Below are positions 45,132-55,410 of a DNA stretch of 64,000 nucleotides, piece by piece. The notes beneath the pieces are model-generated. The model searched no databases. It saw only the letters and a program-made list of their open reading frames with translations, and was not told the DNA's origin. The position numbers and the translations under genes are program-made. The stretch is from Clostridium sp. Ade.TY. GTDB taxonomy: Bacteria; Bacillota; Clostridia; Clostridiales; Clostridiaceae. The DNA lies in the NCBI RefSeq assembly GCF_000498355.1, contig NZ_AVSV01000022.1, forward strand, positions 223,688 through 287,687, in the 5' to 3' direction. The stretch's first letter is position 1. The number at the start of each line of letters is the position of its first letter.

Positions 45132-47498
45132 TTGGGGAAAAATAATAAGAAAAGAAATAAAAAAAATAATAATAAGAATACAGATATAATAGGGCTTATA
45201 TATATATCTGTAGGAATTCTTTTATCGGTAGCAATTTATACAGATTTTGTAGGAATATTATCAACTGTTTCACAAAGAATAACTCATTTTTTAGTTGGTG
45301 TTGGAACATATATACTTCCAGTGTATTTATTATATTTAGGATATCAATATATAAAGAATAAAGGAATTTTAATATTAAGTAGGAGATTTTATGGTATTAC
45401 AATATATTGTCTGATACTTATATTGATATGTTCAACTATATATATTCAAACTAATGATAATATAAAAGTATTTAGTGATGGATTAAAAATGATAGTTTCC
45501 ATGGAGAGTGTATTTAATGGTGGAGTAATAGGGTATATTTTTGCATATCCGTTGTTTAAGTTTTTAGGAGCTATTGGGTCTTATATAGTTTATATTTCAT
45601 TATCTATAATAGCAACAATATTAACTTTTGATATTACATTACATGATTTATGTAAAGAAGTTAAAAATAAAGGTAAAAAAATAAAGCCGGTATTAGATAA
45701 AAAAAGAGATAATAATGACTATATAGATGATACATTTATAAAAGTTGTTGAAAAAAAACATAATGATTCAAATAAAGATGAATTTTTAAATGGAGTTAAT
45801 AACAAGATAAAAATATTAGATTTTATGAAGAATTCAACAATAGATGATGTTGATGAACAAACTTGTATATTTGATGATAATTATACAAATGATGAAATTG
45901 ATGATTTGAAAAATATAAAGCCTCAAAGAGTATTTTTAGATAATAATAAAACTAATATTAAATCTAAAAAAGAAAATTTAAATAATACTTTCAATGAAGA
46001 GATTAATAATGAAATAGAAAATAGTATAATAAAAACAAATGATGAAGATAAAACATATATATATCCTGGATTTGAATTACTAAAAATAAATAATGCTACT
46101 AATCTTAATAATGATGATAAACAGGAACTTATGGAAAGTGCTGATAAACTTGAAAGCACATTGGAAAGTTTTGGAGTTGATGCAAATGTTACTAGAGTTA
46201 CAAAAGGACCATCAGTAACTAGATTTGAGTTACAACCAAGTCCTGGAGTTAAAGTAAGTAAAATAGTTAATTTATCAGATGATATAGCATTAGGACTTGC
46301 AGCTACTGGAGTAAGAATTGAAGCACCAATACCAGGAAAAGCTGCGGTAGGAATAGAAGTTCCAAATAGAGAACAAACTCCAGTATTTTTAAGAGAAGTA
46401 TTAGAATCTGATGAATTTTTAAATACAGATAAAAAGTTAGCTTTTTCTTTAGGAAAAGATATAGGAGGAAAATGTGTTGTTGGAGACTTAAGCAAAATGC
46501 CTCATACGTTGATTGCAGGAGCAACTGGGTCAGGTAAAAGTGTTTGCATAAATACATTAATTATTAGTTTATTATATAAATATTCTCCTGATGAAGTTAA
46601 ACTTTTAATGGTTGATCCTAAAGTGGTGGAACTTAGTGTTTATAATGGAATACCACATTTACTAGTACCTGTAGTTACTGATCCTAAAAAAGCAGCAGGT
46701 GCTTTAAATTGGGCAGTTAACGAAATGACTAGAAGATATAAGTTGTTTGCTGATTCAGGAGCAAGAAATATAGATTCTTATAATGCATTATTTGACAAAG
46801 GGATAATAGAAGAGAAATTGCCTTATATAGTTATTGTTGTTGATGAACTTGCTGATCTTATGATGGTATGCCCAAATGATGTAGAAGATTATATAGGAAG
46901 ATTAGCGCAAATGGCAAGAGCAGCAGGGATGCATTTAGTTATAGCTACACAAAGACCTTCGGTAGATGTTATAACTGGAGTAATAAAAGCTAATATACCA
47001 TCTAGAATATCTTTTGCAGTTTCATCACAAATAGATTCAAGAACTATATTAGATAGTGGTGGTGCAGAAAAACTTTTAGGAAAAGGAGATATGCTATATT
47101 ATCCAGTTGGTGCTAGCAAACCACTTAGAGTTCAAGGATGTTTTATTTCCGAAGATGAAGTTGAAAGAGTAGTTGAATTTGTTAAAAATGAAGTTGATGA
47201 AGTTGAGTATAAAGAAGAAATAATAGAACATATAAATAACGAGTCTGATTCAACATTAAATAATATTAAAAATGAAGATAGTGATGAACTTATTGATGAT
47301 GCAATAAATATTGTAGTAGAATATGGACAAGCATCTACTTCTTTTTTACAAAGAAGATTGAGAATAGGATTTAATAGAGCCTCAAGAATTATGGACGAAT
47401 TAGAGGAGAAGGGTATAATATCTAAAAAAGATGGTAGTAGACCTAGACAAGTATTAATTAAAAAAGAGGATTTAATAGCTACTGAAGAATTAGATTAA
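45132..47498 (+). CDS. spoIIIE: DNA translocase SpoIIIE/FtsK
   Basis: 788 residues from TTG 45132 behind GAGGTGAG. Four N-terminal transmembrane helices (about 18 to 170), an acidic, Asn/Asp-rich linker (about 180 to 320), the FtsK alpha/beta motor with Walker A GATGSGKS (463-470) and [11 protein letters not shown]alker B, and a C-terminal gamma winged helix (about 725 to 785, [20 protein letters not shown]) that reads SRS/KOPS-type DNA. It pumps chromosome DNA through the division or sporulation septum. Confidence 0.96.
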   Translation: MGKNNKKRNKKNNNKNTDIIGLIYISVGILLSVAIYTDFVGILSTVSQRITHFLVGVGTYILPVYLLYLGYQYIKNKGILILSRRFYGITIYCLILILICSTIYIQTNDNIKVFSDGLKMIVSMESVFNGGVIGYIFAYPLFKFLGAIGSYIVYISLSIIATILTFDITLHDLCKEVKNKGKKIKPVLDKKRDNNDYIDDTFIKVVEKKHNDSNKDEFLNGVNNKIKILDFMKNSTIDDVDEQTCIFDDNYTNDEIDDLKNIKPQRVFLDNNKTNIKSKKENLNNTFNEEINNEIENSIIKTNDEDKTYIYPGFELLKINNATNLNNDDKQELMESADKLESTLESFGVDANVTRVTKGPSVTRFELQPSPGVKVSKIVNLSDDIALGLAATGVRIEAPIPGKAAVGIEVPNREQTPVFLREVLESDEFLNTDKKLAFSLGKDIGGKCVVGDLSKMPHTLIAGATGSGKSVCINTLIISLLYKYSPDEVKLLMVDPKVVELSVYNGIPHLLVPVVTDPKKAAGALNWAVNEMTRRYKLFADSGARNIDSYNALFDKGIIEEKLPYIVIVVDELADLMMVCPNDVEDYIGRLAQMARAAGMHLVIATQRPSVDVITGVIKANIPSRISFAVSSQIDSRTILDSGGAEKLLGKGDMLYYPVGASKPLRVQGCFISEDEVERVVEFVKNEVDEVEYKEEIIEHINNESDSTLNNIKNEDSDELIDDAINIVVEYGQASTSFLQRRLRIGFNRASRIMDELEEKGIISKKDGSRPRQVLIKKEDLIATEELD

Positions 47499-47596
47499 CT
47501 ATATTTATAATATAGTTTTAATTAAAACTTGTAATAGCTTAAAAACAGTTATAAAATAGTTAAGTAAAAGTATTTAAAACGTAGGAGGAATAAGTT

Positions 47597-48943
47597 TTGG
47601 CAAAATATAAAGTAGGAATGGTTAGCCTAGGATGCGATAAAAATAGAGTAGATTCTGAAATAATGTTAGGCATCATGAATAAAGAATATGAAATAACAAA
47701 TAATCCTAAAGATGCAGATATAATTATTGTTAATACATGTGGGTTTATTGATAAAGCAAAACAAGAATCAATAGATACAATATTAGAGATGGCAAAATAT
47801 AAAAAAGATTATAATTGTAAAATGTTAATTGCCACTGGATGTTTAACTCAAAGATATGGAAAAGAATTAAAGGAATTAATGCCTGAAATTGATATAATGC
47901 TTGGTGTTAATGATTATATAAAAATAGCTAAATTAATAAAACAATTTATGGAAGAAAAAAATGTTGATTTAGAATTTACAGAAGTTGAGTATTCAGATAA
48001 TAATATAAATGAAGGTGAAAGAATACTTACTACAAACAAGAGTACTGCATATATAAGAATAGCGGAAGGATGTAATAATTTTTGCACTTATTGTATAATA
48101 CCTAAAATAAGAGGTAAGTTTAGAAGTAGAAATATGGATAGCATACTAGAAGAAGCTAAAACTTTAGTAGATAGAGGCGTTAAGGAAATAATATTAATTG
48201 CACAAGATACTACGCTTTATGGTAGTGATTTATACGGTGAGAAAAGTCTTCATAAACTTTTAAAAGAACTTTCAAAAATAGATGGATTAAATTGGATAAG
48301 GGTATTATACTGTTATCCAGAAGAAATATATGATAAATTAATAGAAGAGATTGCCATTAATGAAAAAGTAGTTAAATACTTAGATTTACCTATTCAACAT
48401 ATAAGTGATCATATATTAAAACTTATGGGAAGAAAAACAACAAAACTTGATATAACTAATAAAATAGATAAATTAAGAGAAAAAATACCTAATATAGCAA
48501 TTAGAACATCTTTAATTGTAGGTTTTCCTAATGAAACAGAAGAAGATTTCAATGAACTTAAAGATTTCTTAAGTGAGTATAAATTAGATAAAGTAGGTGT
48601 ATTTAAATACTCAAGAGAAGAAGGAACACCAGCTGCAATTATGGAAGGTCAAATAGAAGAGGATGTTAAAGAAGCAAGGGAAAAAGAGTTAATGCTTTTA
48701 CAAAGCGGAATATCAGAAAGAATAAATAGTTTGAAAATAGATAATGTATATGATATTCTTGTTGAAGGAAAGAATGAAGAATATTACTATGGAAGAAACT
48801 ATGAAATGGCACCAGATATTGATGGAAATGTATTCTTTACAAAGCACTGTCCTGTTAATATAGGAGAATTTGTAGAAGTCAGAATTGAAAAGAATACAGA
48901 GTATGATTTAATAGGAGTTGGTATGTGTGAATCTTGCAAATAA
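47597..48943 (+). CDS. rimO: Ribosomal protein S12 methylthiotransferase
   Basis: 448 residues from TTG 47597 after TAGGAGGAA. N-terminal MTTase domain ([16 protein letters not shown], the first Cys cluster), radical-SAM motif CNNFCTYC, and a TRAM domain at the C-terminus (about 375 to 445). It methylthiolates Asp of S12. Its end overlaps pgsA by 17 bases, and the pgsA SD lies inside it. Confidence 0.97.
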   Translation: MAKYKVGMVSLGCDKNRVDSEIMLGIMNKEYEITNNPKDADIIIVNTCGFIDKAKQESIDTILEMAKYKKDYNCKMLIATGCLTQRYGKELKELMPEIDIMLGVNDYIKIAKLIKQFMEEKNVDLEFTEVEYSDNNINEGERILTTNKSTAYIRIAEGCNNFCTYCIIPKIRGKFRSRNMDSILEEAKTLVDRGVKEIILIAQDTTLYGSDLYGEKSLHKLLKELSKIDGLNWIRVLYCYPEEIYDKLIEEIAINEKVVKYLDLPIQHISDHILKLMGRKTTKLDITNKIDKLREKIPNIAIRTSLIVGFPNETEEDFNELKDFLSEYKLDKVGVFKYSREEGTPAAIMEGQIEEDVKEAREKELMLLQSGISERINSLKIDNVYDILVEGKNEEYYYGRNYEMAPDIDGNVFFTKHCPVNIGEFVEVRIEKNTEYDLIGVGMCESCK

Positions 48944-49517
48944 ATTAACGGTTCTTAGAATGTTATTAGTACCTGTATTTTTAGTATTTATAGCTATTAA
49001 AGGAATACCTTATGGTACATTTATTGCTACATTTATTTTTATTATAGCTTCAATTACAGATAAACTTGATGGATACATTGCAAGAAGTAGAAATCAAATA
49101 ACTAATTTTGGAAAATTTATGGATCCATTAGCTGATAAATTATTGGTAACAGCTGCTTTAATTTCTTTAGTGGAATATGGGGTTGTACCTAGTTGGGCTG
49201 CGGTTATAATAATAGCAAGAGAGTTTGCAGTTTCTGGACTTAGAACTATAGCTGCTGCTGAAGGAAAAGTAATAGCAGCTAGTTGGTGGGGTAAAATAAA
49301 AACTGTAATACAAATAATTGCTATAATAATATTATTAGTAGAAATTAATATAGTTCAAAATACAGCAATTTATGAGTTTGTTATAAATAATAGCTTTTTA
49401 ACAAATTTCTTTAAATATGTTCCAGGATTAACTTTAGATTTAGCTGTATTAATAACGATAGTTTCAGGATATGATTATTTTAGAAAAAATAAAAAAGTTA
49501 TATCAACTACAAAATAA
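48927..49517 (+). CDS. pgsA: CDP-diacylglycerol-glycerol-3-phosphate 3-phosphatidyltransferase
   Basis: 196 residues from GTG 48927 ([18 protein letters not shown]), 9 bases after AGGAG; TTG 48918 is a poorer start. The CDP-alcohol phosphotransferase motif is [20 protein letters not shown] followed by MDPLADK. About five transmembrane helices. It makes phosphatidylglycerol phosphate from CDP-DAG, the product of CdsA at 21.6 kb. It overlaps rimO, which implies coupling. Confidence 0.96.
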   Translation: MNLANKLTVLRMLLVPVFLVFIAIKGIPYGTFIATFIFIIASITDKLDGYIARSRNQITNFGKFMDPLADKLLVTAALISLVEYGVVPSWAAVIIIAREFAVSGLRTIAAAEGKVIAASWWGKIKTVIQIIAIIILLVEINIVQNTAIYEFVINNSFLTNFFKYVPGLTLDLAVLITIVSGYDYFRKNKKVISTTK

Positions 49518-49550
49518 AGTGATTTAAAATATAAAAATATGTTAATACTT

Positions 49551-49587
49551 ATAAAAGTTCCTTCTATAATTTAGTTGGAACTTTTAT
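49551..49587. terminator. pgsA terminator
   Basis: ATAAAAGTTCC (49551-49561) pairs with GGAACTTTTAT (49577-49587) over 11 bp. Confidence 0.75.
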
Positions 49588-49599
49588 TTGCAGTTTTAG

Positions 49600-49650
49600 T
49601 TGACTATGTAAAATATGTCTTATATAATTATTATATAGAACATAAGTTCG
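49600..49650 (+). promoter_or_regulatory. recA promoter with LexA box
   Basis: TTGACT (49600-49605), 17-bp spacer, TATAAT (49623-49628). The LexA-type dyad AGAACATAAGTTCG (49637-49650) lies at the expected start site, so recA should be SOS-controlled. Confidence 0.85.
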
Positions 49651-49672
49651 ATGAGAGGATGGTGTATTATTA

Positions 49673-50719
49673 ATGAATATAGATGCAAATAAATTAAAGG
49701 CTATAGAGGCTGCTATGGGACAAATAGAAAAGCAATTTGGAAAAGGTTCTGTAATGAAACTTGGTGAGGAATCAACTTTAAATGTAGATTCAATATCAAC
49801 AGGATGTTTAGATCTAGATATTGGACTTGGAATTGGTGGTGTACCTAGAGGAAGAATAATAGAAATATATGGACCAGAAAGTTCAGGTAAAACTACTGTA
49901 GCACTTCATATAGTTGCAGAAGCACAAAAACAGGGAGGAGCTGTTGCATTTATAGATGCAGAACATGCTTTAGATCCAGCTTATGCAAGAAAAATAGGAG
50001 TTGATACTGAAAATCTTATAGTATCACAACCAGATACTGGTGAACAAGCTTTAGAAATTGCTGAAGCTTTAGTACGTTCAGGTGCAATTGATGCAATAGT
50101 TGTAGACTCAGTTGCTGCGCTTGTACCAAGAGCTGAAATAGAGGGTGAAATGGGAGATGCTCACGTTGGACTTCAAGCTAGACTAATGTCACAAGCATTA
50201 AGAAAACTTGCAGGAACTATAAATAAAACAAATTGTGTTGCTGTATTTATAAATCAATTAAGAGAAAAAGTTGGAGTTATGTTTGGAAATCCTGAAACAA
50301 CTCCTGGTGGTAGAGCATTAAAATTCTATGCTTCTGTAAGAATGGATGTTAGAAGAATTGATTCAATAAAACAAGGCGAAAATATAGTAGGAAATAGAAC
50401 TAGAGTTAAAATAATAAAAAATAAAGTAGCACCTCCATTTAGACAGGCAGAGTTTGATATTATGTATAATGAAGGTATTTCAAAAGAAGGAAATATTATA
50501 GATGTAGGCGTTAAAGAAGAAATAGTTCAAAAAAGTGGCGCTTGGTTTTCTTATGGTGATATAAGATTAGGTCAAGGTAGAGAAAATGCTAAATCATACT
50601 TAAAGGAAAATCCAGAGGTTGGATTAGAAATAGAAAATAAGATAAGAGAAAAGCATAATCTTCCAAAAATGAGTAATATCTTAGAAAAAGATAGTGCAAA
50701 TGAAAAAGAAAAGAAATAA
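49673..50719 (+). CDS. recA: Recombinase RecA
   Basis: 348 residues. Walker A GPESSGKT (67-74), [14 protein letters not shown]alker B, and [20 protein letters not shown] with [18 protein letters not shown] are the RecA motifs; the short acidic tail is normal. It drives strand exchange and LexA self-cleavage. DprA, encoded at 13.4 kb, loads it during transformation. The SD is GAGAGGATG. Its LexA box links it to the prophage SOS peptide gene at 12.3 kb. Confidence 0.98.
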   Translation: MNIDANKLKAIEAAMGQIEKQFGKGSVMKLGEESTLNVDSISTGCLDLDIGLGIGGVPRGRIIEIYGPESSGKTTVALHIVAEAQKQGGAVAFIDAEHALDPAYARKIGVDTENLIVSQPDTGEQALEIAEALVRSGAIDAIVVDSVAALVPRAEIEGEMGDAHVGLQARLMSQALRKLAGTINKTNCVAVFINQLREKVGVMFGNPETTPGGRALKFYASVRMDVRRIDSIKQGENIVGNRTRVKIIKNKVAPPFRQAEFDIMYNEGISKEGNIIDVGVKEEIVQKSGAWFSYGDIRLGQGRENAKSYLKENPEVGLEIENKIREKHNLPKMSNILEKDSANEKEKK

Positions 50720-50730
50720 AAAATAACTAA

Positions 50731-50770
50731 AACAAGATGTACTTTTGTATATCTTGTTATTTTATTTTTA
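50731..50770 (+). terminator. recA terminator
   Basis: AACAAGATGTAC (50731-50742), loop TTTT, GTATATCTTGTT (50747-50758), one G-U, followed by ATTTTATTTTTA. Confidence 0.85.
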
Positions 50771-50895
50771 TAATAAAATATATAGTGATAAAAGGTTTAC
50801 TTAAATAGATAGATTATGGATAATAAAAAGAGAAAAAAAGAGTATTTTAGAGAAAAATGAAAAAAATAAAAACAATCTAATTAATATTGCCTAAC

Positions 50896-50924
50896 TTGAC
50901 ATAAATTTATTTTTACTATACAAT
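50896..50924 (+). promoter_or_regulatory. rny promoter
   Basis: TTGACA (50896-50901), 17-bp spacer, TACAAT (50919-50924). The rest of the 306-bp recA-rny gap holds the recA terminator and AT-rich sequence with no gene. Confidence 0.75.
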
Positions 50925-51025
50925 AATAACAAATACTGGTTTATCATATTCCAAAGATAACAGTGAGAAAACAGTATGACACCTACTACGCTTTCTTTAA
51001 TAAAAATAAGCTAGGGGGTGTTAAT

Positions 51026-52570
51026 ATGCAACAAATTATGCCGATAATTTTAATTGATATAATTGTGCTGTTAATATTAGGAATAGTACTTTACAAAACT
51101 ATACAAAGTACATCAAAAAACAAGATAGAATCTCTAGAAAAAGATGCTGAAAAATTAGTAGAAGATGCAAAAAAAGAAGCAGAAGCTATGAAAAAAGAAG
51201 CTATTCTTGAAGCAAAAGAAGAGGTTCATAGATTAAGAAGTGATTTGGAAAAAGATTCTCGTGAGAGAAGAAATGAAATTCAAAGGCTTGAAAGAAGAGT
51301 TTTACAAAGAGAAGAAGTTCTTGATAAAAAGAGTGATTTTCTTGAGAAAAAAGAAGAAATTATCAATGGTAGAGTTAATGAAATTAAACAGTTAGAAAAA
51401 GAAGCTAACAATCTTCATGAAAAAAGAAGAGAGGAACTTGAAAGAGTTGCTAATCTTTCAAGTGAAGAAGCACGTCAGATTTTATTAGATGAAGTAAAGA
51501 AAGAAGTTTCTCATGAATCTGCTTTACTTATAAAAGAAATTGAAGGTAAAGCAAAAGAAGAAGCCGATAAGAAGGCTAGAGAAATAATTACTACAGCTAT
51601 ACAAAGATGTGCTGCTGATCATGTTTCTGAATCAACTGTTCATGTTGTAGCATTACCAAATGATGAGATGAAGGGTAGAATAATAGGTAGAGAAGGAAGA
51701 AACATTAGAACCCTTGAAACTTTAACAGGAGTTGATTTAATAATAGATGATACTCCAGAAGCTGTAATTTTATCAAGCTTTGATCCTATTAGGAGAGAAG
51801 TTGCTAGAATGGCACTAGAAAAGTTAATAGTGGATGGTAGAATACATCCAGCAAGAATCGAAGAGATGGTAGAAAGAGCTCAAAAAGATGTTGAAAACGA
51901 CATAAAAGAAGAAGGAGAACAAGCAACACTTGAAACAGCAGTTCACGGACTTCACCCAGAGCTTACAAGATTACTTGGTAGATTAAAGTATAGAACAAGT
52001 TATGGTCAAAATGTATTAAAACATTCCATAGAAGTTTCATACTTAGCTGGTTTGATGGCTTCAGAGTTAGGTTTAGATGTTACTCTAGCTAGGAGAGCAG
52101 GATTACTACATGATATAGGAAAAGCCGTAGACCAAGAACAAGAAGGGCCACATGCAGTTATTGGTGCTGATCTTGCTAAGAAATACGGGGAATCTAAATT
52201 GGTAGTAAATGCTATAGGAGCCCATCATGGGGATGTTGAAATGCAATCTTTAGAAGCAGTATTGGTTCAAGCGGCAGATGCTATATCAGCAGCTAGACCA
52301 GGTGCTAGAAGAGAAACATTGGAGGCATATATAAAGAGATTAGAGAAATTGGAAGAAATTTCAAACTCATATGAAGGTGTAGAAAAGTCATATGCCATTC
52401 AAGCTGGTAGAGAGATTAGAATTATGGTTAAACCAGAACAAATTGATGATGCTGGATCTGTTGAGTTAGCTAGAAATCTTGCAAAGAGTATAGAAGAACA
52501 ATTAGAATATCCAGGTCAAATAAAAATCAACGTGATTAGAGAAACTAGAGCAGTTGATTTTGCTAAATAA
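51026..52570 (+). CDS. rny: Ribonuclease Y
   Basis: 514 residues from ATG 51026, 7 bases after AGGGGGTG; the in-frame start at 50963 has no SD and is rejected. One N-terminal transmembrane helix ([18 protein letters not shown]), a long coiled coil (about 35 to 195), a KH domain (about 205 to 270, [20 protein letters not shown]) and an HD domain with [10 protein letters not shown]. It is the main mRNA-decay endonuclease of Firmicutes, membrane-anchored. Confidence 0.97.
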   Translation: MQQIMPIILIDIIVLLILGIVLYKTIQSTSKNKIESLEKDAEKLVEDAKKEAEAMKKEAILEAKEEVHRLRSDLEKDSRERRNEIQRLERRVLQREEVLDKKSDFLEKKEEIINGRVNEIKQLEKEANNLHEKRREELERVANLSSEEARQILLDEVKKEVSHESALLIKEIEGKAKEEADKKAREIITTAIQRCAADHVSESTVHVVALPNDEMKGRIIGREGRNIRTLETLTGVDLIIDDTPEAVILSSFDPIRREVARMALEKLIVDGRIHPARIEEMVERAQKDVENDIKEEGEQATLETAVHGLHPELTRLLGRLKYRTSYGQNVLKHSIEVSYLAGLMASELGLDVTLARRAGLLHDIGKAVDQEQEGPHAVIGADLAKKYGESKLVVNAIGAHHGDVEMQSLEAVLVQAADAISAARPGARRETLEAYIKRLEKLEEISNSYEGVEKSYAIQAGREIRIMVKPEQIDDAGSVELARNLAKSIEEQLEYPGQIKINVIRETRAVDFAK

Positions 52571-52578
52571 AGATATTA

Positions 52579-52615
52579 AAATACATTTTGTTTTATACAA
52601 AGTGTATTTTTTAAT
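52579..52615 (+). terminator. rny terminator
   Basis: AAATACATTTTG (52579-52590), loop TTTTATA, CAAAGTGTATTT (52598-52609), one G-U, then T residues. Confidence 0.82.
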
Positions 52616-52651
52616 TTATTACTAAAATATAAAAATTTACAAGAAAATAAG

Positions 52652-52676
52652 AGGATTTTATAAAAAAAAGTAGAAT
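52652..52676 (+). promoter_or_regulatory. Sigma-H-type promoter of spoVS
   Basis: AGGATTT (52652-52658), 13-bp spacer, AGAAT (52672-52676), the B. subtilis sigma-H consensus pattern (AGGAWWT / RGAAT). spoVS is a known sigma-H gene in B. subtilis. Confidence 0.65.
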
Positions 52677-52748
52677 ATAATAATTATACGAAAGTATGTA
52701 ATATTAAAATGTAAACGATTAGTAAGATATGTAGGAGGAATAATAAAA

Positions 52749-53009
52749 ATGGAAGTATTAAAGGTTTCAACAAAATCAAATCCAAATTCAGTTGCAGGAG
52801 CATTAGCTGCAATAATAAAAGAAAAAAATATAGTAGAAATACAAGCGGTAGGGGCAGGTGCCATAAATCAGGCTATCAAAGCTATAGCAATTGCAAGAGG
52901 GTTTGTAGCACCAAGTGGTAAAGACATAATATGTATACCAGCATTTACAGATATAGTTATAGATGGAGAAGAGAGAACAGCTATAAAATTAATAGTACAA
53001 CCTAGATAA
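52749..53009 (+). CDS. spoVS: Stage V sporulation protein S
   Basis: 86 residues, the standard length. MEVLKVSTKSNPNSVAGALA, EIQAVGAGAINQAIKAIAIA and RGFVAPSGKDIICIPAFTDI are the very conserved SpoVS motifs. This Alba-like protein binds nucleic acid and is needed for coat assembly and septation control in B. subtilis. SD TAGGAGGA. Its promoter matches sigma-H. Confidence 0.97.
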   Translation: MEVLKVSTKSNPNSVAGALAAIIKEKNIVEIQAVGAGAINQAIKAIAIARGFVAPSGKDIICIPAFTDIVIDGEERTAIKLIVQPR

Positions 53010-53069
53010 TTATATTCGTTACAAAAAAGATAAATAGTTTAATTTATTTAAAATAAAAGTATTGAATAG

Positions 53070-53098
53070 TTGAAATTTCACCGAAAAACATTTATAAT
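53070..53098 (+). promoter_or_regulatory. ptsH promoter
   Basis: TTGAAA (53070-53075), 17-bp spacer, TATAAT (53093-53098). Confidence 0.8.
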
Positions 53099-53150
53099 GA
53101 AATGGTTAATAGGATATTAACTTAAAAAAATAGTAAAGAGGTGTATTTAC

Positions 53151-53411
53151 ATGGTATCTAAAGAGGTTTTAGTTAAGAACGCAACTGGTTTACATGCTAG
53201 ACCAGCAACTCTATTAGTAAAGAAAGCTTCTTCATTTAAATCAGACATAAGCTTAGAATTCAACGGAAAGAAAGCAAATGTTAAGAGTTTAATCGGAGTT
53301 CTTTCATTAGCTGTTACTGCTAATTCAGTAGTAAACGTTATTGCTTCAGGAGATGATGAAGCCTTAGCAGCAGAAGAGATTGCAAAATTAATCGAGAACT
53401 TAGAAGATTAA
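53151..53411 (+). CDS. ptsH: HPr family phosphocarrier protein
   Basis: 86 residues. His15 in ATGLHARPA is the EI-dependent phosphorylation site; Ser46 in VKSLIGVLSL is the HPr-kinase site. Both are intact, which argues for HPr rather than Crh. It passes phosphate from enzyme I to sugar permeases and, as Ser-P HPr, takes part in catabolite control. It is not next to ptsI, a common clostridial arrangement, and has its own promoter and terminator. Confidence 0.95.
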   Translation: MVSKEVLVKNATGLHARPATLLVKKASSFKSDISLEFNGKKANVKSLIGVLSLAVTANSVVNVIASGDDEALAAEEIAKLIENLED

Positions 53412-53420
53412 TTTAGAGAT

Positions 53421-53458
53421 AAAGGTTCCTAATTTATTTTAGGAACCTTTTTCTTTTA
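53421..53458. terminator. ptsH terminator
   Basis: AAAGGTTCCTAA (53421-53432) and TTAGGAACCTTT (53439-53450) form 12 bp, then TTCTTTT. It can also serve the minus-strand DUF378 gene. Confidence 0.9.
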
Positions 53459-53482
53459 TAATAAATTATGTATGATAATTTA

Positions 53483-53695
53483 TTATTTTTTTACTAAATT
53501 GCATCTAAATAATAATGTAATTAAATTTATACCTGAAATAGCAACTAATACATATATTATTCTTGCGGCAATAGGGACTCCAAAAGTTAAAAAAGTTACT
53601 AAGTTAAAATTAAGTAGTCCAACAAAGCCCCAATTTAGGGCCCCAATTAAAACTAATAAAAAAGAAAGTTTGTCTAACCAAGTTATTTTACACAT
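53483..53695 (-). CDS. DUF378 membrane protein
   Basis: 70 residues, two transmembrane helices. LDKLSFLLVLIGALNWGFVG and PIAARIIYVLVAISGINLIT are the DUF378 pattern (GALNWG, then R-I-Y). Function unknown. The overlapping plus-strand frame is a shadow. It converges on ptsH and is divergent from purB. Confidence 0.88.
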   Translation of the reverse strand: MCKITWLDKLSFLLVLIGALNWGFVGLLNFNLVTFLTFGVPIAARIIYVLVAISGINLITLLFRCNLVKK

Positions 53696-53815
53696 AAAAA
53701 CTCCTTTAAATAAACATTATTTAAAATATATATATGAGGGTATAATATAAATAATTACTTAACTTAATTAGATTTACATAAAAATAAATAAAATGATGAA
53801 AATAAATAAAATTTA

Positions 53816-53862
53816 TGTTATAATACGAACTATATTGAAGTTTTATTATAATATATTCGTAT
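53816..53862 (+). promoter_or_regulatory. purB promoter with inverted repeat
   Basis: Extended -10 TGTTATAAT (53816-53824) is followed by ATACGAA (53823-53829) and, 26 bp later, TTCGTAT (53856-53862). The CGAAC half-site next to the -10 resembles half of a PurR box, but the second half is imperfect. Confidence 0.4.
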
Positions 53863-53873
53863 GGAGGAAAGAT

Positions 53874-55304
53874 ATGAGAAACTTATATAATACACCTTTA
53901 AATTCAAGATATGCATCAAAAGAAATGAGTTATATTTTTTCAGATGATATGAAATTTATAACTTGGAGAAAATTATGGGTAGCTCTTGCTGAAAGTGAAA
54001 AAGAATTAGGATTAAATATAACAGATGAACAAATTAATGAATTAAAAAAATATGTTAATGATATAAACTATGATGAAGCTATAAAAAGAGAAAAAGAAGT
54101 TAGACACGATGTAATGAGTCATGTATATGCTTATGGTCTTCAATGTGAAAATGCTAAAGGAATAATTCATTTAGGTGCTACAAGCTGTTATGTTGGGGAT
54201 AATACAGATATAATAATAATGAAAGATGCCCTTCTTTTAATAAAGAAAAAAATTGTAACAGTTCTAGATAGATTAAGTAAATTTGCAATTAAGTATAAAG
54301 ATATGCCAACATTAGGCTTTACACATTTTCAACCAGCTCAATTAACAACAGTAGGAAAGAGAGCAACTCTTTGGATGCAAGATTTATTAATGGATATAGA
54401 AAATATAGATTTTGTATTAAGTACACTAAAACTTAGAGGAGTAAAAGGTACTACAGGAACTCAAGCAAGCTTTATGAATTTATTTGATAATGATGAAGAA
54501 AAAGTAAAGTTATTAGATAGAAAAGTTGCTGAAAAGATGGGCTTTGAAAAGAGTTATGCGGTAACAGGTCAAACTTATCCAAGAAAATTAGATTCAATAG
54601 TTTTAAATACGCTATCAGAAGTTGCACAAAGTTGTTATAAATTTAGTAATGATTTAAGATTGTTACAAAGTATGAAAGAAATAGAAGAACCATTTGAAAA
54701 ACATCAAATAGGATCATCTGCTATGGCATATAAGAGAAATCCTATGAGAAGTGAAAGAATGGGTGCTCTTGCAAGATTTGTAATAGTAGACTCATTAAAT
54801 CCTGCTATAACAGCATCTACTCAATGGTTTGAGAGAACATTAGATGATTCAGCTAATAAAAGATTATCTATAGCAGAAGGATTTTTGGCTTTAGATGGAG
54901 TTCTTAATTTATATATAAATATAGCTGAAAACATGGTTGTATACGATAAAGTTATAAAAGCACATGTTAATAATGAATTACCATTTATGGCGACTGAAAA
55001 TATAATGATGGAAGCTGTAAAGCTAGGTGGAGATAGACAAGAACTTCATGAAAGAATTAGAATTCATTCAATGGATGCTGCTAAAAGAGTTAAAGCTGAG
55101 GGGCTTGATAATGATTTAATAAAAAGAATAATTAATGATGAAAATATAAAACTTTCAAAAGAAGAAATAGAAAATATTATAGACCCAAATAAGTTTATAG
55201 GTAGAGCTCCAGGTCAGGTTGTTGAGTTTATAACAGAATACATTAACCCAATAATAGAAGAAAATAAAGATGCAGTTGATATAAAGAGTGAAATAACTGT
55301 TTAA
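53874..55304 (+). CDS. purB: Adenylosuccinate lyase
   Basis: 476 residues from ATG 53874, 6 bases after TGGAGGAA; the start at 53793 lacks an SD and is rejected. The family signature GSSAMAYKRNPMRSE is present, with HLGATSCYVGDNTD and TLGFTHFQPAQLTT. It cleaves SAICAR and adenylosuccinate to fumarate plus product in purine synthesis. It stands alone, not in a pur operon. Confidence 0.97.
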   Translation: MRNLYNTPLNSRYASKEMSYIFSDDMKFITWRKLWVALAESEKELGLNITDEQINELKKYVNDINYDEAIKREKEVRHDVMSHVYAYGLQCENAKGIIHLGATSCYVGDNTDIIIMKDALLLIKKKIVTVLDRLSKFAIKYKDMPTLGFTHFQPAQLTTVGKRATLWMQDLLMDIENIDFVLSTLKLRGVKGTTGTQASFMNLFDNDEEKVKLLDRKVAEKMGFEKSYAVTGQTYPRKLDSIVLNTLSEVAQSCYKFSNDLRLLQSMKEIEEPFEKHQIGSSAMAYKRNPMRSERMGALARFVIVDSLNPAITASTQWFERTLDDSANKRLSIAEGFLALDGVLNLYINIAENMVVYDKVIKAHVNNELPFMATENIMMEAVKLGGDRQELHERIRIHSMDAAKRVKAEGLDNDLIKRIINDENIKLSKEEIENIIDPNKFIGRAPGQVVEFITEYINPIIEENKDAVDIKSEITV

Positions 55305-55307
55305 AAT

Positions 55308-55343
55308 AAAAAAACTAGTAGTCTTTTGACTTCTAGTTTTTTT
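55308..55343 (+). terminator. purB terminator
   Basis: AAAAAAACTAG (55308-55318) pairs with CTAGTTTTTTT (55333-55343); inner GTC/GAC helix. Confidence 0.88.
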
Positions 55344-55366
55344 ACTTCAATTCTAATAAAAGAATA

Positions 55367-55375
55367 TGATATAAT
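55367..55375 (+). promoter_or_regulatory. Extended -10 of the MFS gene
   Basis: TGATATAAT, an extended -10, lies 36 bp before the MFS start codon and after the purB terminator; no clear -35. Confidence 0.5.
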
Positions 55376-55410
55376 AGTATTCGGTTTATTACAATTAGAA
55401 GGAGAAAGAA

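Noticed and set aside
45923..46495. 190-codon minus-strand frame inside spoIIIE
   Set aside because: Shadow of a conserved motor gene, Ser/Leu-rich, without SD.
53472..53750. Plus-strand frame over the DUF378 gene
   Set aside because: The minus strand encodes a clear DUF378 protein; the plus frame has no family signature.
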